Below, piece after piece: positions 8,099-15,270 of a stretch of 28,218 nt of DNA. Source of the stretch: Anaerolineales bacterium (GTDB taxonomy: Bacteria > Chloroflexota > Anaerolineae > Anaerolineales > UBA4823). The stretch spans positions 1 through 28,218 of the forward strand of contig JAFGBV010000153.1 in NCBI GenBank assembly GCA_016932955.1, written 5' to 3'. The notes under the pieces are model-generated. The model was not told where the DNA came from, made no database searches, and saw only the letters and a list, made by a program, of their open reading frames with translations. Both the position numbers and the translations under genes were made by a program. Numbering within the stretch: the first letter of the stretch is position 1; every line of letters begins with the position of its first letter.

Positions 8099-9742
8099 TT
8101 AGGGCTCGGTGAGCTCCCATTGGGTGATGGAGGAAAGCGGCGTCACGCCAGAGAAGGTCACATTTGTCAGGCGCGGGCTGACGATCCACACATCCGGATC
8201 CTGCCAGAGGCCGATCCAGTAGACACGGTCATGGAAGATCTGGTTGATCTTTGAGATGGTCTGCTGGCGTTCTTCTGGGTTGACCTGGGTGGACTGGGTC
8301 TGAATCAACTGATCCAGCTCTTCATCGCAGAGGAAGAACCAGTTGGAGCCGGAAGGATACTCGTCAGATGGGATCTCGCTGCAGAGCCAGTAATAGACAT
8401 CTGGGTCGGGGAAGAGAGGCCCATCCGACCATTCCATCAGGTCATACTCGCCGGTGGCGGCGGGGCCGTCTTCGCCGTAGGAGGCGAAGAAAATGTTGTC
8501 ATCGGAGTTGAGGATGTTGACCTTGATGCCGATGGCGGCGAGTTGCTGCTGGATGACAGCCTGGACATCCTGGCGGATCTCGCGGATGTTGGTGCCATAG
8601 TCTAGCTCCAGCTCTACGCCATCTTTACCCCGCACGCCATCGCCATTGGTGTCGACCCAGCCAGCGGCGTCGAGGAGCTGCTTGGCTTGCTCTGGATCAT
8701 AAGGGTAGAGTTCCACGGGTGGGTCGTTGTAGTAGGGCATGGCGTCCCAGAAGGAGGCGGGCGCCTGGGTGAGGCCGAGGAGCAGGTCGCGGTTGATGCC
8801 TTCGCGGTCGATGCCCATGACAATGGCCTTGCGCACGTTGACATCCAGCATGGCAGGATGGCCCAGCTCGGCATTGACCAGGGGGAAGATGCCCTCGTTG
8901 TAGCCATTGGGCTGGACCATGATCTGCAGACCGGCTTCCTGAAGGGTGGGAACATCGCTATAGGCAGGGAAGGTGCCGAGGACGGCATCGCCAGCCTGCA
9001 AGGCGGCGATCTGGGAGGCATCATCGGGCACGAAGCGAATGAAGATCTCGTCAATTTTGGGTGCTTCGCCCCAGTAATTCTCGTTGCGCACAAAACGGGT
9101 GAAGCTGCCCGACTCCCACTCTTGGAAAACGTAGGGACCGCTGCCCACGGTGGGGCTGCGCAGCCACTCGGCGTTATCGATGGTGCCCTCTTCCTCGAAG
9201 ACGGGGCGCAGAATGTGGGCGGGGAGGATGCCGTGCCAGAGCGTTGCCAGCCAGGGTGCAAAGGGATCGGTGAAGGTGATCACCACTGTCTGCTCGTCGG
9301 GGGCGGTGACGGATTCGATGTTGCTGTATGGATAAGATGAAGTGACGGCGTTGTTGGGGCTAACGGCCATCTCCCAGGTGAAGACAAAATCTGCGGAGGT
9401 GAGGGGCTCCTTGTCAGACCAGACTAGATCATCACGCAGGTGCATGGTGATGACTCTGCCATCGGCGCTGATCCCGCCGTTCTCGATGGAGGGGATTTCG
9501 GTGACGAGGACGGGATAGGCTTCGTTGTTCGAGTCGTACTCCCAGGCCCAGTGGAGGAAAAGCTGCCAGGTGGTCCAGGCGAACCACATGTCAGTGTACA
9601 AGGGGCTGAGGGTGTCGAATTCTTGGGTGTAAATGAAAGTGGCAACCGACTTGGATGATTGGCTTGTTCCACATCCGGCGAGGAACAGGCTCAGGATCAC
9701 CACAATGGCGAAAATTCGGAAGGGCAAATTATTCTTGCGCAT
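8099..9742 (-). CDS. ABC transporter solute-binding lipoprotein, family 5 (peptide/opine/nickel type)
   Basis: This 547-residue extracytoplasmic receptor belongs to the importer. The signal peptide MRKNNLPFRIFAIVVILSLF is followed by the lipobox LAGC with the lipidated cysteine at residue 24. The mature part has SBP_bac_5 features: DLVWSDKEPLTSADFVFTWE, VGSGPYVFQEWESGSFTRF, ENYWGEAPKIDEI, VRKAIVMGIDREGI and AKQLLDAAGWVDTNGDGVRG. The substrate class (peptides, opines, glycosides or quaternary amines) cannot be read from the sequence. The start at 9742 is fixed by GAGAGG 6 nt upstream and by the signal peptide. The frame opens to 9826, but that upstream part is not signal-like. It is flanked by two MttB genes and the permeases, so its cargo is probably the compound processed by those enzymes. 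Confidence 0.94.
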   Translation of the reverse strand: MRKNNLPFRIFAIVVILSLFLAGCGTSQSSKSVATFIYTQEFDTLSPLYTDMWFAWTTWQLFLHWAWEYDSNNEAYPVLVTEIPSIENGGISADGRVITMHLRDDLVWSDKEPLTSADFVFTWEMAVSPNNAVTSSYPYSNIESVTAPDEQTVVITFTDPFAPWLATLWHGILPAHILRPVFEEEGTIDNAEWLRSPTVGSGPYVFQEWESGSFTRFVRNENYWGEAPKIDEIFIRFVPDDASQIAALQAGDAVLGTFPAYSDVPTLQEAGLQIMVQPNGYNEGIFPLVNAELGHPAMLDVNVRKAIVMGIDREGINRDLLLGLTQAPASFWDAMPYYNDPPVELYPYDPEQAKQLLDAAGWVDTNGDGVRGKDGVELELDYGTNIREIRQDVQAVIQQQLAAIGIKVNILNSDDNIFFASYGEDGPAATGEYDLMEWSDGPLFPDPDVYYWLCSEIPSDEYPSGSNWFFLCDEELDQLIQTQSTQVNPEERQQTISKINQIFHDRVYWIGLWQDPDVWIVSPRLTNVTFSGVTPLSSITQWELTEP

Positions 9743-9822
9743 TATTATCCTCTCTTTCCAGGTTCGTGAACAGATTGGCGTACGATTTGGACGGTTGCAG
9801 GTTTGGCCGGACCTCCTTTGAT

Positions 9823-11274
9823 TCAATCAAGCGGGGGCAGGGTCTCCATGCCAGCCTGACGGGCAAGGGAGGTGACCATGCGGCGCAACTCATCCACCTG
9901 GAGGTGGTCCAGGTGGGGGATGTGGTAGGCAGCCAGCAGATCGTTGGTGCGCGCCCGGGCGCGGGTGAATGCGTCGGGGCTGCCAGCCTGCTGCCAGCCG
10001 CGGATGGAGTTGCGGTCGATGACCGGCGAGGGCAGGTACTGCTCCTTGCTGAAGAGCTGGCGGGTGATCTTCTGCTTGAGGAAGTCACCCTTGAAGGCGA
10101 TGCCTTCGAAGAGCGCTGTTGCCAGGGTTGGGGTGCGCTGCTCGACGCCAGCCAACAGCCTGCGGGCCATACCGATGGCTTCGGCATCGATGACGAGCTT
10201 CTCGGGGCTGTGGCAGGCGAGGAAATCGAGCATGCCCGCGCCGGAGATCATGTTGATCCCGGCCAGTGCGCCGAGCATGGCAGTGACGGCGCTCTCCATC
10301 CCTGCCTGGGCGTCGACGAGCTTGGCATCTGTTGCTCCCAGGTAGGCGTGAGTGGGCAGGCCAAGCGTCTTGCCAACCTGGGCATAGCAAATGTCGATCA
10401 TGGCTGTTTCTACAGCGCCCATCGGGGTGGTGCCATAGCGCATATCAAAGATCGCCGGAGCCCCGCCCCAGACGATGGGGGCACCCGGCTGGGCCAATTG
10501 GTGGATGAGGATCCCGCTGAGACACTCGGCGGCATGCTGGACCACCGAGCCGAGCAGGGTGACTGGGGCAGCAGCTCCGGCAAGGGGCATGGAGACGATC
10601 TCGGCGGGGACCTGCGCCCGGGCCAGCTCGATCAGGTTCTGAGCGCCGAACTCGCTCCAGATGAGCGGCGGGGAAGGGCAAACATCGAAGACTGCCTGGG
10701 GTTTTTCCGCCAGGGCCTGGCGGCCTCCGGCAAAGATGGCGAGCATATCGATCATGCTTTGCAGGGTCTCAACGGAGAAGGAGCCAGTGACGATGGGCTT
10801 GCAGGAGAATAAGAGCACGATGTAGAGGCGGTAGAGATCACCAATGGCTTTGGGCACCTCGTTGCAGACGACGGCGGTGGATTGGGCATCGTACTGGGGC
10901 AGCATCTCGGCTACCTTGACGATGCGCACCAGGTCGGCGGTGATGGAGGGTTTGTGTTCCAGCGTTTCGGGGTCGAGGATGTGCACGCCGGAAGAGCCGG
11001 GGTCGAATTGCACGGCGTCACCGCCGTACGCCACGCGCGGCTGCCCCTCGCGGTCGTAGAGGTGGAAAGAATGCGGGACGGTAGCGAGGGCGTGGCGGAC
11101 GGTTTGCTCTGGGATGAAGGCGATCTCTTCATCGAACGGAACGCCTGCCTCGGCGAGGAGTTGGCGCGCCTCAGGCGCCTGTACCAGAATGCCATGCTGG
11201 CGCAGCAACTGGAAGGCTTCGTCCAGGATCTGGTCGATCAGTTCAGGGGTGAGCAGGTCAATGCGGGGCTGCAT
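9823..11274 (-). CDS. MttB-superfamily (trimethylamine methyltransferase family) protein, paralogue 2
   Basis: This 483-residue MttB-family protein has LTPELIDQILDEAFQLLRQHG at the N-terminus, a barrel body with the conserved stretch ATDAKLVDAQAGMESAVTAM followed by LGALAGINMISGAGML, and a C-terminal ITRQLF motif. The DAQAG/ESA stretch is strongly family-like. There is no in-frame UAG and the stop is TGA, so pyrrolysine is not used. A methyl-transfer role toward a corrinoid protein is family knowledge, and the substrate is unknown. The start at 11274 follows GGAGG 8 nt upstream. That site lies within the last codons of the preceding paralogue, which ends 3 bp before. The binding-protein gene starts 80 bp downstream. 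It diverges clearly from the other two paralogues in this operon. Confidence 0.92.
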   Translation of the reverse strand: MQPRIDLLTPELIDQILDEAFQLLRQHGILVQAPEARQLLAEAGVPFDEEIAFIPEQTVRHALATVPHSFHLYDREGQPRVAYGGDAVQFDPGSSGVHILDPETLEHKPSITADLVRIVKVAEMLPQYDAQSTAVVCNEVPKAIGDLYRLYIVLLFSCKPIVTGSFSVETLQSMIDMLAIFAGGRQALAEKPQAVFDVCPSPPLIWSEFGAQNLIELARAQVPAEIVSMPLAGAAAPVTLLGSVVQHAAECLSGILIHQLAQPGAPIVWGGAPAIFDMRYGTTPMGAVETAMIDICYAQVGKTLGLPTHAYLGATDAKLVDAQAGMESAVTAMLGALAGINMISGAGMLDFLACHSPEKLVIDAEAIGMARRLLAGVEQRTPTLATALFEGIAFKGDFLKQKITRQLFSKEQYLPSPVIDRNSIRGWQQAGSPDAFTRARARTNDLLAAYHIPHLDHLQVDELRRMVTSLARQAGMETLPPLD

Positions 11275-11277
11275 TGG

Positions 11278-12726
11278 TCAGGCCTCCAGGGATGCGATGA
11301 TACGAGCCATCTCGGCGCTTACCTGCGGGTCGAGGGGGTCGGGCTGGTGTGCGGCGAGGGTGGTGCGGGCTTTCTCCACAGCCCAATCGCGGGCATCATC
11401 CTTGCGGCTTTCCCATTCGTTATAGGGGCGGCGATCCATGAACTGCGGCAGGAAGACCTCGCGCATGTGCTGGCGGGTGTGCTTGTGGGTGAGGAAGTTG
11501 CCGCCGGGGCCGACGGCGTGAATGGCATCCAAGGCGAGGGTGTCATCATCAACGACGATGCCTTGCATCACTTTATGGATGATGGAGAAAATCTCGCAAT
11601 CGAGCATCATCTCGGCAAAGGACCAGATGCGGCTGCCATGCAGGAAGCCGCAGCCGAGGAGCATATCGGACATGACAATGGAGGCCATGAAGGTGGAAAG
11701 GCTGTTCTCGATGCCAGCCTGCCAGTTGGGTTCTTTGGCGCCGGTGGCGAAGGAGCCCATGGAGAGGGGAATGTTGTAGAAATCGGCGAGGACGTTGGTG
11801 GCGGCGCCATAAAGGAAATCTTCGGGACCACCGCCAGTGTAGGCGCCGGTGCGCAGGTCGGAGGCGGTTTGGGCGGCGGCGTAGAAGACAGGCGCGCCGG
11901 GGAAGGCGAGCTGGAGCAGGGCTGTGGCGGCGATGACTTCGGCGTTGCCGACGACGAGGTTGCCAGCCATGGTAGCGGGGCCGGTGGTGAGGTTGGCAGC
12001 CATGGTCATGAAGCCGGTGGGGATGCCCACCTCGGCGGCGAGCAGGGCTGCATCCAGCGAGCCGCCATCGTGGCCGAGGGGGGAGGCGGTGCATTGCATG
12101 AGGGAGAGCACCGGGCGCTTGCGCAGCTCATCCCTGCCGCCGACGATCAGGGAGGCCATCTCGATGGCGGCCTTCGCTTCGCGGGCATTGTAGATGCTCT
12201 CGGTCTGGACGTGCTTGGTGGAGTTCTGCCAGATGGCGTGGATCTCGTGCAGGCCGCGGGTTTCGGGAGGTTTATCCTGGGCGGAGACGGGCACCCAATG
12301 GAAGGCTACCTCGGGGGTGGCATCTGCCAGGCGGGAGATCTCGCACACATCCTGCAGGAGGGTGGTGCGCCGCTCGCCGCTGTGGATGTCAATCACTTCG
12401 ACGCCGCAGCCATCGGTGCCGAGGTAGACGTGGTTGCCATCAAGGGGCAGGTCCTGGCAAGGGTCGCGGGCGGCCAGCGGGTAAGCCGGGGGGCAGGTTT
12501 TGAGCGCCTCTTCGATCAGCTCGGGGCGGGCGCGCACGACCTTGCGCTCGAAGTCGACATCAGCGCCGTGAGAAGCCCAAATCTCGAGGGCGTTCTGGGA
12601 GGGGAAGCGCACACCGGTTTTCTCGATGACCTGCAGGGTGGCGGAATGGATGCGCTGAACTTCCTGGGGGGTGAGGATTTCCAGGCGCAGCTTGGGCTGG
12701 GTGATGGATTTGATGGTTTTGCTCAT
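11278..12726 (-). CDS. MttB-superfamily (trimethylamine methyltransferase family) protein, paralogue 3; first gene of operon
   Basis: This 482-residue MttB-family protein starts MSKTIKSITQPKLRLEILTP. It shares with paralogue 1 the LTPQEVxxxHxATL N-terminus and the HTRQ C-terminal motif (NFLTHKHTRQHMREVFLP). The central region includes GAKEPNWQAGIENSLSTF where other members have the DAQxGxExA stretch. There is no in-frame UAG and the stop is TGA. It is the first gene of the minus-strand operon. The sequence before its ATG is C-rich (ACCCCCCTGACCCTT) and has no Shine-Dalgarno match. That is unusual in this window, where most genes have AGGAGG-like sites. The candidate operator and TATAAT box lie about 80-120 bp upstream. 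Its likely partners are the binding protein and transporter downstream. Confidence 0.92.
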   Translation of the reverse strand: MSKTIKSITQPKLRLEILTPQEVQRIHSATLQVIEKTGVRFPSQNALEIWASHGADVDFERKVVRARPELIEEALKTCPPAYPLAARDPCQDLPLDGNHVYLGTDGCGVEVIDIHSGERRTTLLQDVCEISRLADATPEVAFHWVPVSAQDKPPETRGLHEIHAIWQNSTKHVQTESIYNAREAKAAIEMASLIVGGRDELRKRPVLSLMQCTASPLGHDGGSLDAALLAAEVGIPTGFMTMAANLTTGPATMAGNLVVGNAEVIAATALLQLAFPGAPVFYAAAQTASDLRTGAYTGGGPEDFLYGAATNVLADFYNIPLSMGSFATGAKEPNWQAGIENSLSTFMASIVMSDMLLGCGFLHGSRIWSFAEMMLDCEIFSIIHKVMQGIVVDDDTLALDAIHAVGPGGNFLTHKHTRQHMREVFLPQFMDRRPYNEWESRKDDARDWAVEKARTTLAAHQPDPLDPQVSAEMARIIASLEA

Positions 12727-12807
12727 AAGGGTCAGGGGGGTATCGAAGGATGTTGGCTGGTTGAGCGATCAGCGCGCAGAATTTCCATATACGGTGATCT
12801 GCTTTAT

Positions 12808-12845
12808 ATTATATAACAGGATTCACTCCCACGCGCGGGAATGAA
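12808..12845 (-). promoter_or_regulatory. Candidate promoter and 24-bp palindromic operator of the MttB-ABC operon
   Basis: On the minus strand a perfect TATAAT occupies 12808-12813. Immediately upstream, at 12822-12845, lies a dyad with arms TTCATTCCCGCG and CGTGGGAGTGAA; 10 of its 12 base pairs match. It covers where a -35 element should be, and no good -35 hexamer is visible, which suits either a repressor site or an activator-dependent promoter. The transcript would start roughly 75 nt before the first MttB gene. The regulator is not identified. The sequence differs from the LacI operator found elsewhere in this window. Confidence 0.5.
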
Positions 12846-12944
12846 CGTTTGGTGGGATGGCTTGAAGAAAGTTGAAAGGCCTGCTCAGAGAAGGGGATAG
12901 CGGATGAAGCAGTGGATAGTGTCGGGCGGGGGTTGTGCGGTTGG

Positions 12945-12979
12945 TTTTTGGGAAAAAAGTACCCCATGACCCCCAAAAA
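12945..12979. repeat. Inverted repeat TTTTTGGG / CCCAAAAA
   Basis: The arms at 12945-12952 and 12972-12979 are perfectly complementary over 8 bp and enclose a 19-nt loop. No gene reads directly into the structure from either side, so it does not serve as an obvious terminator. Its role is unknown. Confidence 0.4.
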
Positions 12980-12980
12980 A

Positions 12981-13011
12981 GAGGAACGACTAAAACGACG
13001 AGGAACGACTA
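12981..13011. repeat. Short direct repeat, GAGGAACGACTA twice, 19-bp period
   Basis: GAGGAACGACTA occurs at 12981-12992 and again at 13000-13011, separated by AAACGAC. Only two copies are present, so this is not a CRISPR array. It may be a duplication scar or a paired binding site. Confidence 0.5.
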
Positions 13012-13115
13012 ATCCCTGGGCATGGGCGGCGGCTGGTCAGGGCCAGCTCCAGGCGGCGCGGGGAGAGGCGGCTGGGGAAGGTAGGGAGGCAAATGGCAGC
13101 GGAGAAGGATGGCAT
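12990..13115 (-). pseudogene. Short ORF behind SOS-like box; possible remnant of a Y-family polymerase-like gene
   Basis: An ATG at 13115 lies only 6 nt after a perfect TATAAT (13122-13127, minus strand), so any message would be nearly leaderless. The 41-residue ORF begins MPSFSAAICLPTFPSRL and continues SPRRLELALTSRRPCPG before drifting into repeat-like sequence and a TAG. The pattern (hydrophobic ICLPTFP, then RRLELALTSRRP) loosely resembles the N-terminus of ImuB/DinB-type proteins, which are often SOS-controlled. The resemblance is weak and by eye only. It may equally be non-coding. Confidence 0.2.
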
Positions 13116-13121
13116 AGGATG

Positions 13122-13152
13122 ATTATAGCATATTTTTAGAACAAATGTGCTA
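13122..13152 (-). promoter_or_regulatory. SOS-box-like dyad with adjacent TATAAT
   Basis: TAGAACAAATGTGCTA (13137-13152) is a 16-bp dyad with 6 of 8 pairs. It is one base from the GAACAnnTGTTC pattern of Gram-positive-type LexA boxes. On the minus strand it lies just upstream of TATAAT (13122-13127). The dyad also overlaps a 10-bp inverted repeat (TAGCATATTT / AAATGTGCTA, one mismatch) and a second one (ACAAAT / ATTTGT). LexA control is inference. Confidence 0.35.
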
Positions 13153-13159
13153 TTTGTGC

Positions 13160-13175
13160 GCCGTGAATTCACGGC
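13160..13175. repeat. Perfect 16-bp palindrome GCCGTGAATTCACGGC
   Basis: The sequence is fully self-complementary with an EcoRI-type GAATTC centre. It is followed within 100 bp by a second hairpin around GGCTAAAGCC. This arrangement looks like a dispersed intergenic palindromic element, but only one copy is present here. Confidence 0.5.
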
Positions 13176-13247
13176 TTAACGAGAATGGATCTTGCCGAAG
13201 CGCAGCAGGTCAAAAGCCAGTTCGGGCCTGGCATTGAACAGGCGCCA

Positions 13248-13269
13248 AGCCTGGGCTAAAGCCGGGGCT
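13248..13269. repeat. Imperfect hairpin around GGCTAAAGCC
   Basis: A perfect GGCT-AA-AGCC core is extended by AGCC/GGCT outer arms with two imperfect pairs between. It also reads as a near-duplicate of AGCCTGGGCT and AGCCGGGGCT. It may be the second half of the element that starts with the palindrome at 13160-13175. Confidence 0.3.
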
Positions 13270-13388
13270 GGTGGGGGCGAACATCCCATCCCGGCAACAC
13301 AGAGCACTTGAAAGAGAAATTGGGGTGCAAGCGGAAATCACGAGTTCGGGTTAAAATTAGTCACTTGCTATGACAGGCGGAGAAAGTT

Positions 13389-14306
13389 ATGAACGCTGAT
13401 CAAGTGATCGTCATTGCCTATAGCGTCATCTTCATTGCAGCGGTAGCCCTGGCTATCGTGCGCAGGAAGACGTTTCCATTGGCGGAAAGCGTCATGGTGG
13501 TGGTGATTGTGGGGGGCGTCTTTACGGGCCTGGTCTATTTAGCCACGCTGCCGGTCAAGGCGGTTGCGATCACAACCCGCCCCTCCACGGCGGAGCTTGC
13601 TTTTACGCTAGCCTACCTGTGCTTCATGGCATTTCTGCTGGTGGTGAAGCCTGCGCCGAAGAACCTGCCCGGACAATTCCTGAAAGAAAAGATCGCGGCG
13701 ATCTCGTTCAAGCTGCTCTTTTTCGTGCTGATCCCTCTGGCATGCCTGCGCCTATTCTGGCATGTATCCTGGGCTGACCTGGGGTTTACTGGGGGGGATG
13801 TGCCAGGGCAGTTCTTCGCGGCCGCGCTGCTGATCCTTGTGTTTGGCGGCTTCAACTATGTGGCAGGCAGTGCGGCGAGGCCGATGCGCGAAGGCCAGTT
13901 TTCCGGCAGGCAGGTTGGATTGGGGTTGGCGGTGGCTTTTGTGTGGAATGTGCTCGAGGTGGGCCTGGTGGAGGAATTCTTCTTCCGGGGTTTTGTGCAG
14001 ACACGGCTGGTGAATGCGCTTGGCTCGCCGCTGGCGGGGATATGCCTCACTTCGCTGCTGTTCGGTTTAGCCCACGCGCCGGGGATCTATTTGCGGCGCG
14101 CGGACAAGGTGGGACCGCTGGGCGAGAAGCCGAGCTTGTTGAACGCGCTGCTTTACGCGATCATGGTTCTCAGCCCGACCGGCTGGTTTACGGGCTTGCT
14201 CTACTGGCGGACGCAATCCCTGCTGGCGCCGATCGTGGTGCATGCGGCGATCGATGCTGTGGCGCATGCGGTGGAATTTATTGAAGGTTTACGAATACGA
14301 AAATAA
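13389..14306 (+). CDS. CPBP family intramembrane metalloprotease (Abi/CAAX-protease-like)
   Basis: This 305-residue polytopic membrane protein has about eight hydrophobic segments. The C-terminal half carries the CPBP motifs: motif 1 GLVEEFFFRGFVQTRL (Glu195-Glu196 and Arg200), motif 2 LLFGLAHAPG (His229), and PIVVHAAIDAVAH (His285). These are the catalytic residues of Rce1-type glutamate proteases, and all are present. The family includes bacterial membrane proteases of varied or unknown substrate. The start follows GGAG with 7 nt spacing. The next gene (tandem GNAT) starts 17 bp downstream, so the two are probably co-transcribed. An insertion after motif 2 (YLRRADKVGPLGEKPSL) lengthens the usual loop. 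The function in this cell is unknown. Confidence 0.92.
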   Translation: MNADQVIVIAYSVIFIAAVALAIVRRKTFPLAESVMVVVIVGGVFTGLVYLATLPVKAVAITTRPSTAELAFTLAYLCFMAFLLVVKPAPKNLPGQFLKEKIAAISFKLLFFVLIPLACLRLFWHVSWADLGFTGGDVPGQFFAAALLILVFGGFNYVAGSAARPMREGQFSGRQVGLGLAVAFVWNVLEVGLVEEFFFRGFVQTRLVNALGSPLAGICLTSLLFGLAHAPGIYLRRADKVGPLGEKPSLLNALLYAIMVLSPTGWFTGLLYWRTQSLLAPIVVHAAIDAVAHAVEFIEGLRIRK

Positions 14307-14323
14307 GCTGACAAAGGAATCCT

Positions 14324-15244
14324 ATGAGTGCCTTGGAATCTTGTTCTTACACCGGCACTGCTGACCTGCGGGCGATGATCGAGTTGACGCGTAGGCTGCG
14401 CGCCGGGGGGCAGACGGTGTATCCGATCGCGGCAGACCTGTATGAAGAATTAGCCGACCCGAAGGTGCAGATTACGGCGCGGCTGTGGGAAAAGGAATCC
14501 GGGCAACTGGTGGGGTTTGTGTATGTGAGCCAGTACCAGAACCTGGTGGATGTTTTTGCTGCAAATGAGCTTACACCTGCGCTCGAAACTGAGATGATCG
14601 ATTGGGCAGCGGGGGCTGTGCGGCGGCGCAACCAGGAAAGCGGGGAGAGGCAGACGCTGGATGCCAGTGCGCTGGAGAGCGACCTGCCCCGCCTGCAGTT
14701 CCTGGAACGGCATGGTTTCGTGCGCCAGGCGGAGTCTTCGATCCTGATGGCTCGCTCACTTGACGAGCCAATCCCCAACCCGGCGCTGCCGCCGGGATTC
14801 GCGATCCGGCCGATGGGGGGCGAGAGTGAGGTGGAGGCATACGTGGCTTTGCACCGCGCCGCCTTTGGCACGGAGAATATGACGGTGGAATACCGGCGGA
14901 CGATCATGAGCGCTCCGGATTTCATCCCGGAGCTGGACCTGGTGGCGGTGGCGCCAGACGGCGAGCTGGCTGCTTTCTGCGTGTGCCAGATCTTTCCGGA
15001 TGATGCGCCGCGAGCCGGGGGGCAGAAGGAGGGCTGGACGGATCCGATGGGAACGCACCCGGCATACCAGCGCAAGGGGCTGGCTAAGGCGCTGATGCTG
15101 CACGGGATGGGCCTGCTCAAGGCGCGGGGGATGGATACGGCAATCCTGGGGACCAGCAGCCAAAACACGGCTATGCAGCGCACGGCTGAGGCGGTGGGCT
15201 TCCAACGCGCCTCGAACACGCTGTGGTACTGTAAAGTGGTATAA
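14324..15244 (+). CDS. Tandem-GNAT N-acetyltransferase
   Basis: This 306-residue protein has two GNAT halves. The N-terminal half (about 1-150) has weak acetyl-CoA features and ends with the FLERHGFVRQAES strand typical of GNAT C-termini. The C-terminal half has a complete motif A: EGWTDPMGTHPAYQRKGLAK, where QRKGLA matches the acetyl-CoA pyrophosphate-binding R/Q-x-x-G-x-G/A pattern. It is followed by NTAMQRTAEAVGFQRASN. The arrangement resembles mycothiol synthase-type tandem GNATs, where one domain is often degenerate. The acceptor is unknown. The start follows AAAGGA. The gene lies 17 bp after the CPBP protease and is followed by a hairpin terminator. Confidence 0.9.
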   Translation: MSALESCSYTGTADLRAMIELTRRLRAGGQTVYPIAADLYEELADPKVQITARLWEKESGQLVGFVYVSQYQNLVDVFAANELTPALETEMIDWAAGAVRRRNQESGERQTLDASALESDLPRLQFLERHGFVRQAESSILMARSLDEPIPNPALPPGFAIRPMGGESEVEAYVALHRAAFGTENMTVEYRRTIMSAPDFIPELDLVAVAPDGELAAFCVCQIFPDDAPRAGGQKEGWTDPMGTHPAYQRKGLAKALMLHGMGLLKARGMDTAILGTSSQNTAMQRTAEAVGFQRASNTLWYCKVV

Positions 15245-15270
15245 GGTTGTGTGAATTTTCAGGAGGAAAG

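Larger units (their letters stand above)
12846..13388. other. Intergenic stretch of ~540 bp with repeats and no secure gene
   Basis: No convincing full-length gene is seen. The stretch contains an inverted repeat TTTTTGGG/CCCAAAAA (12945-12979), a direct repeat (12981-13011), a short ORF that may be a gene remnant (12990-13115), an SOS-box-like dyad (13137-13152), a perfect palindrome (13160-13175) and a weak hairpin (13248-13269). The last part, 13270-13388, holds the leader of the CPBP protease gene. I see no clear -35/-10 pair there. Confidence 0.6.

Noticed and set aside
8620..8700. DTNGDG motif in the solute-binding protein as a special calcium site
   Set aside because: AGWVDTNGDGVRxxDG is a routine feature of family-5 binding proteins, unlike the insert in the permease.
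749..12726. Possible pyrrolysine UAG codons in MttB genes
   Set aside because: All three frames are uninterrupted at normal family length and terminate in TAA or TGA, so no UAG needs to be read through.
10882..12816. A 644-codon open frame on the plus strand opposite two MttB genes
   Set aside because: It is antisense to two clear MttB proteins; its composition is Gly/Glu/Asp-rich with no domain, as expected for the complement of GC-rich genes.
12981..13011. Direct repeats as a CRISPR array
   Set aside because: Only two 12-bp copies with a 7-bp spacer and no cas genes; the geometry does not fit.
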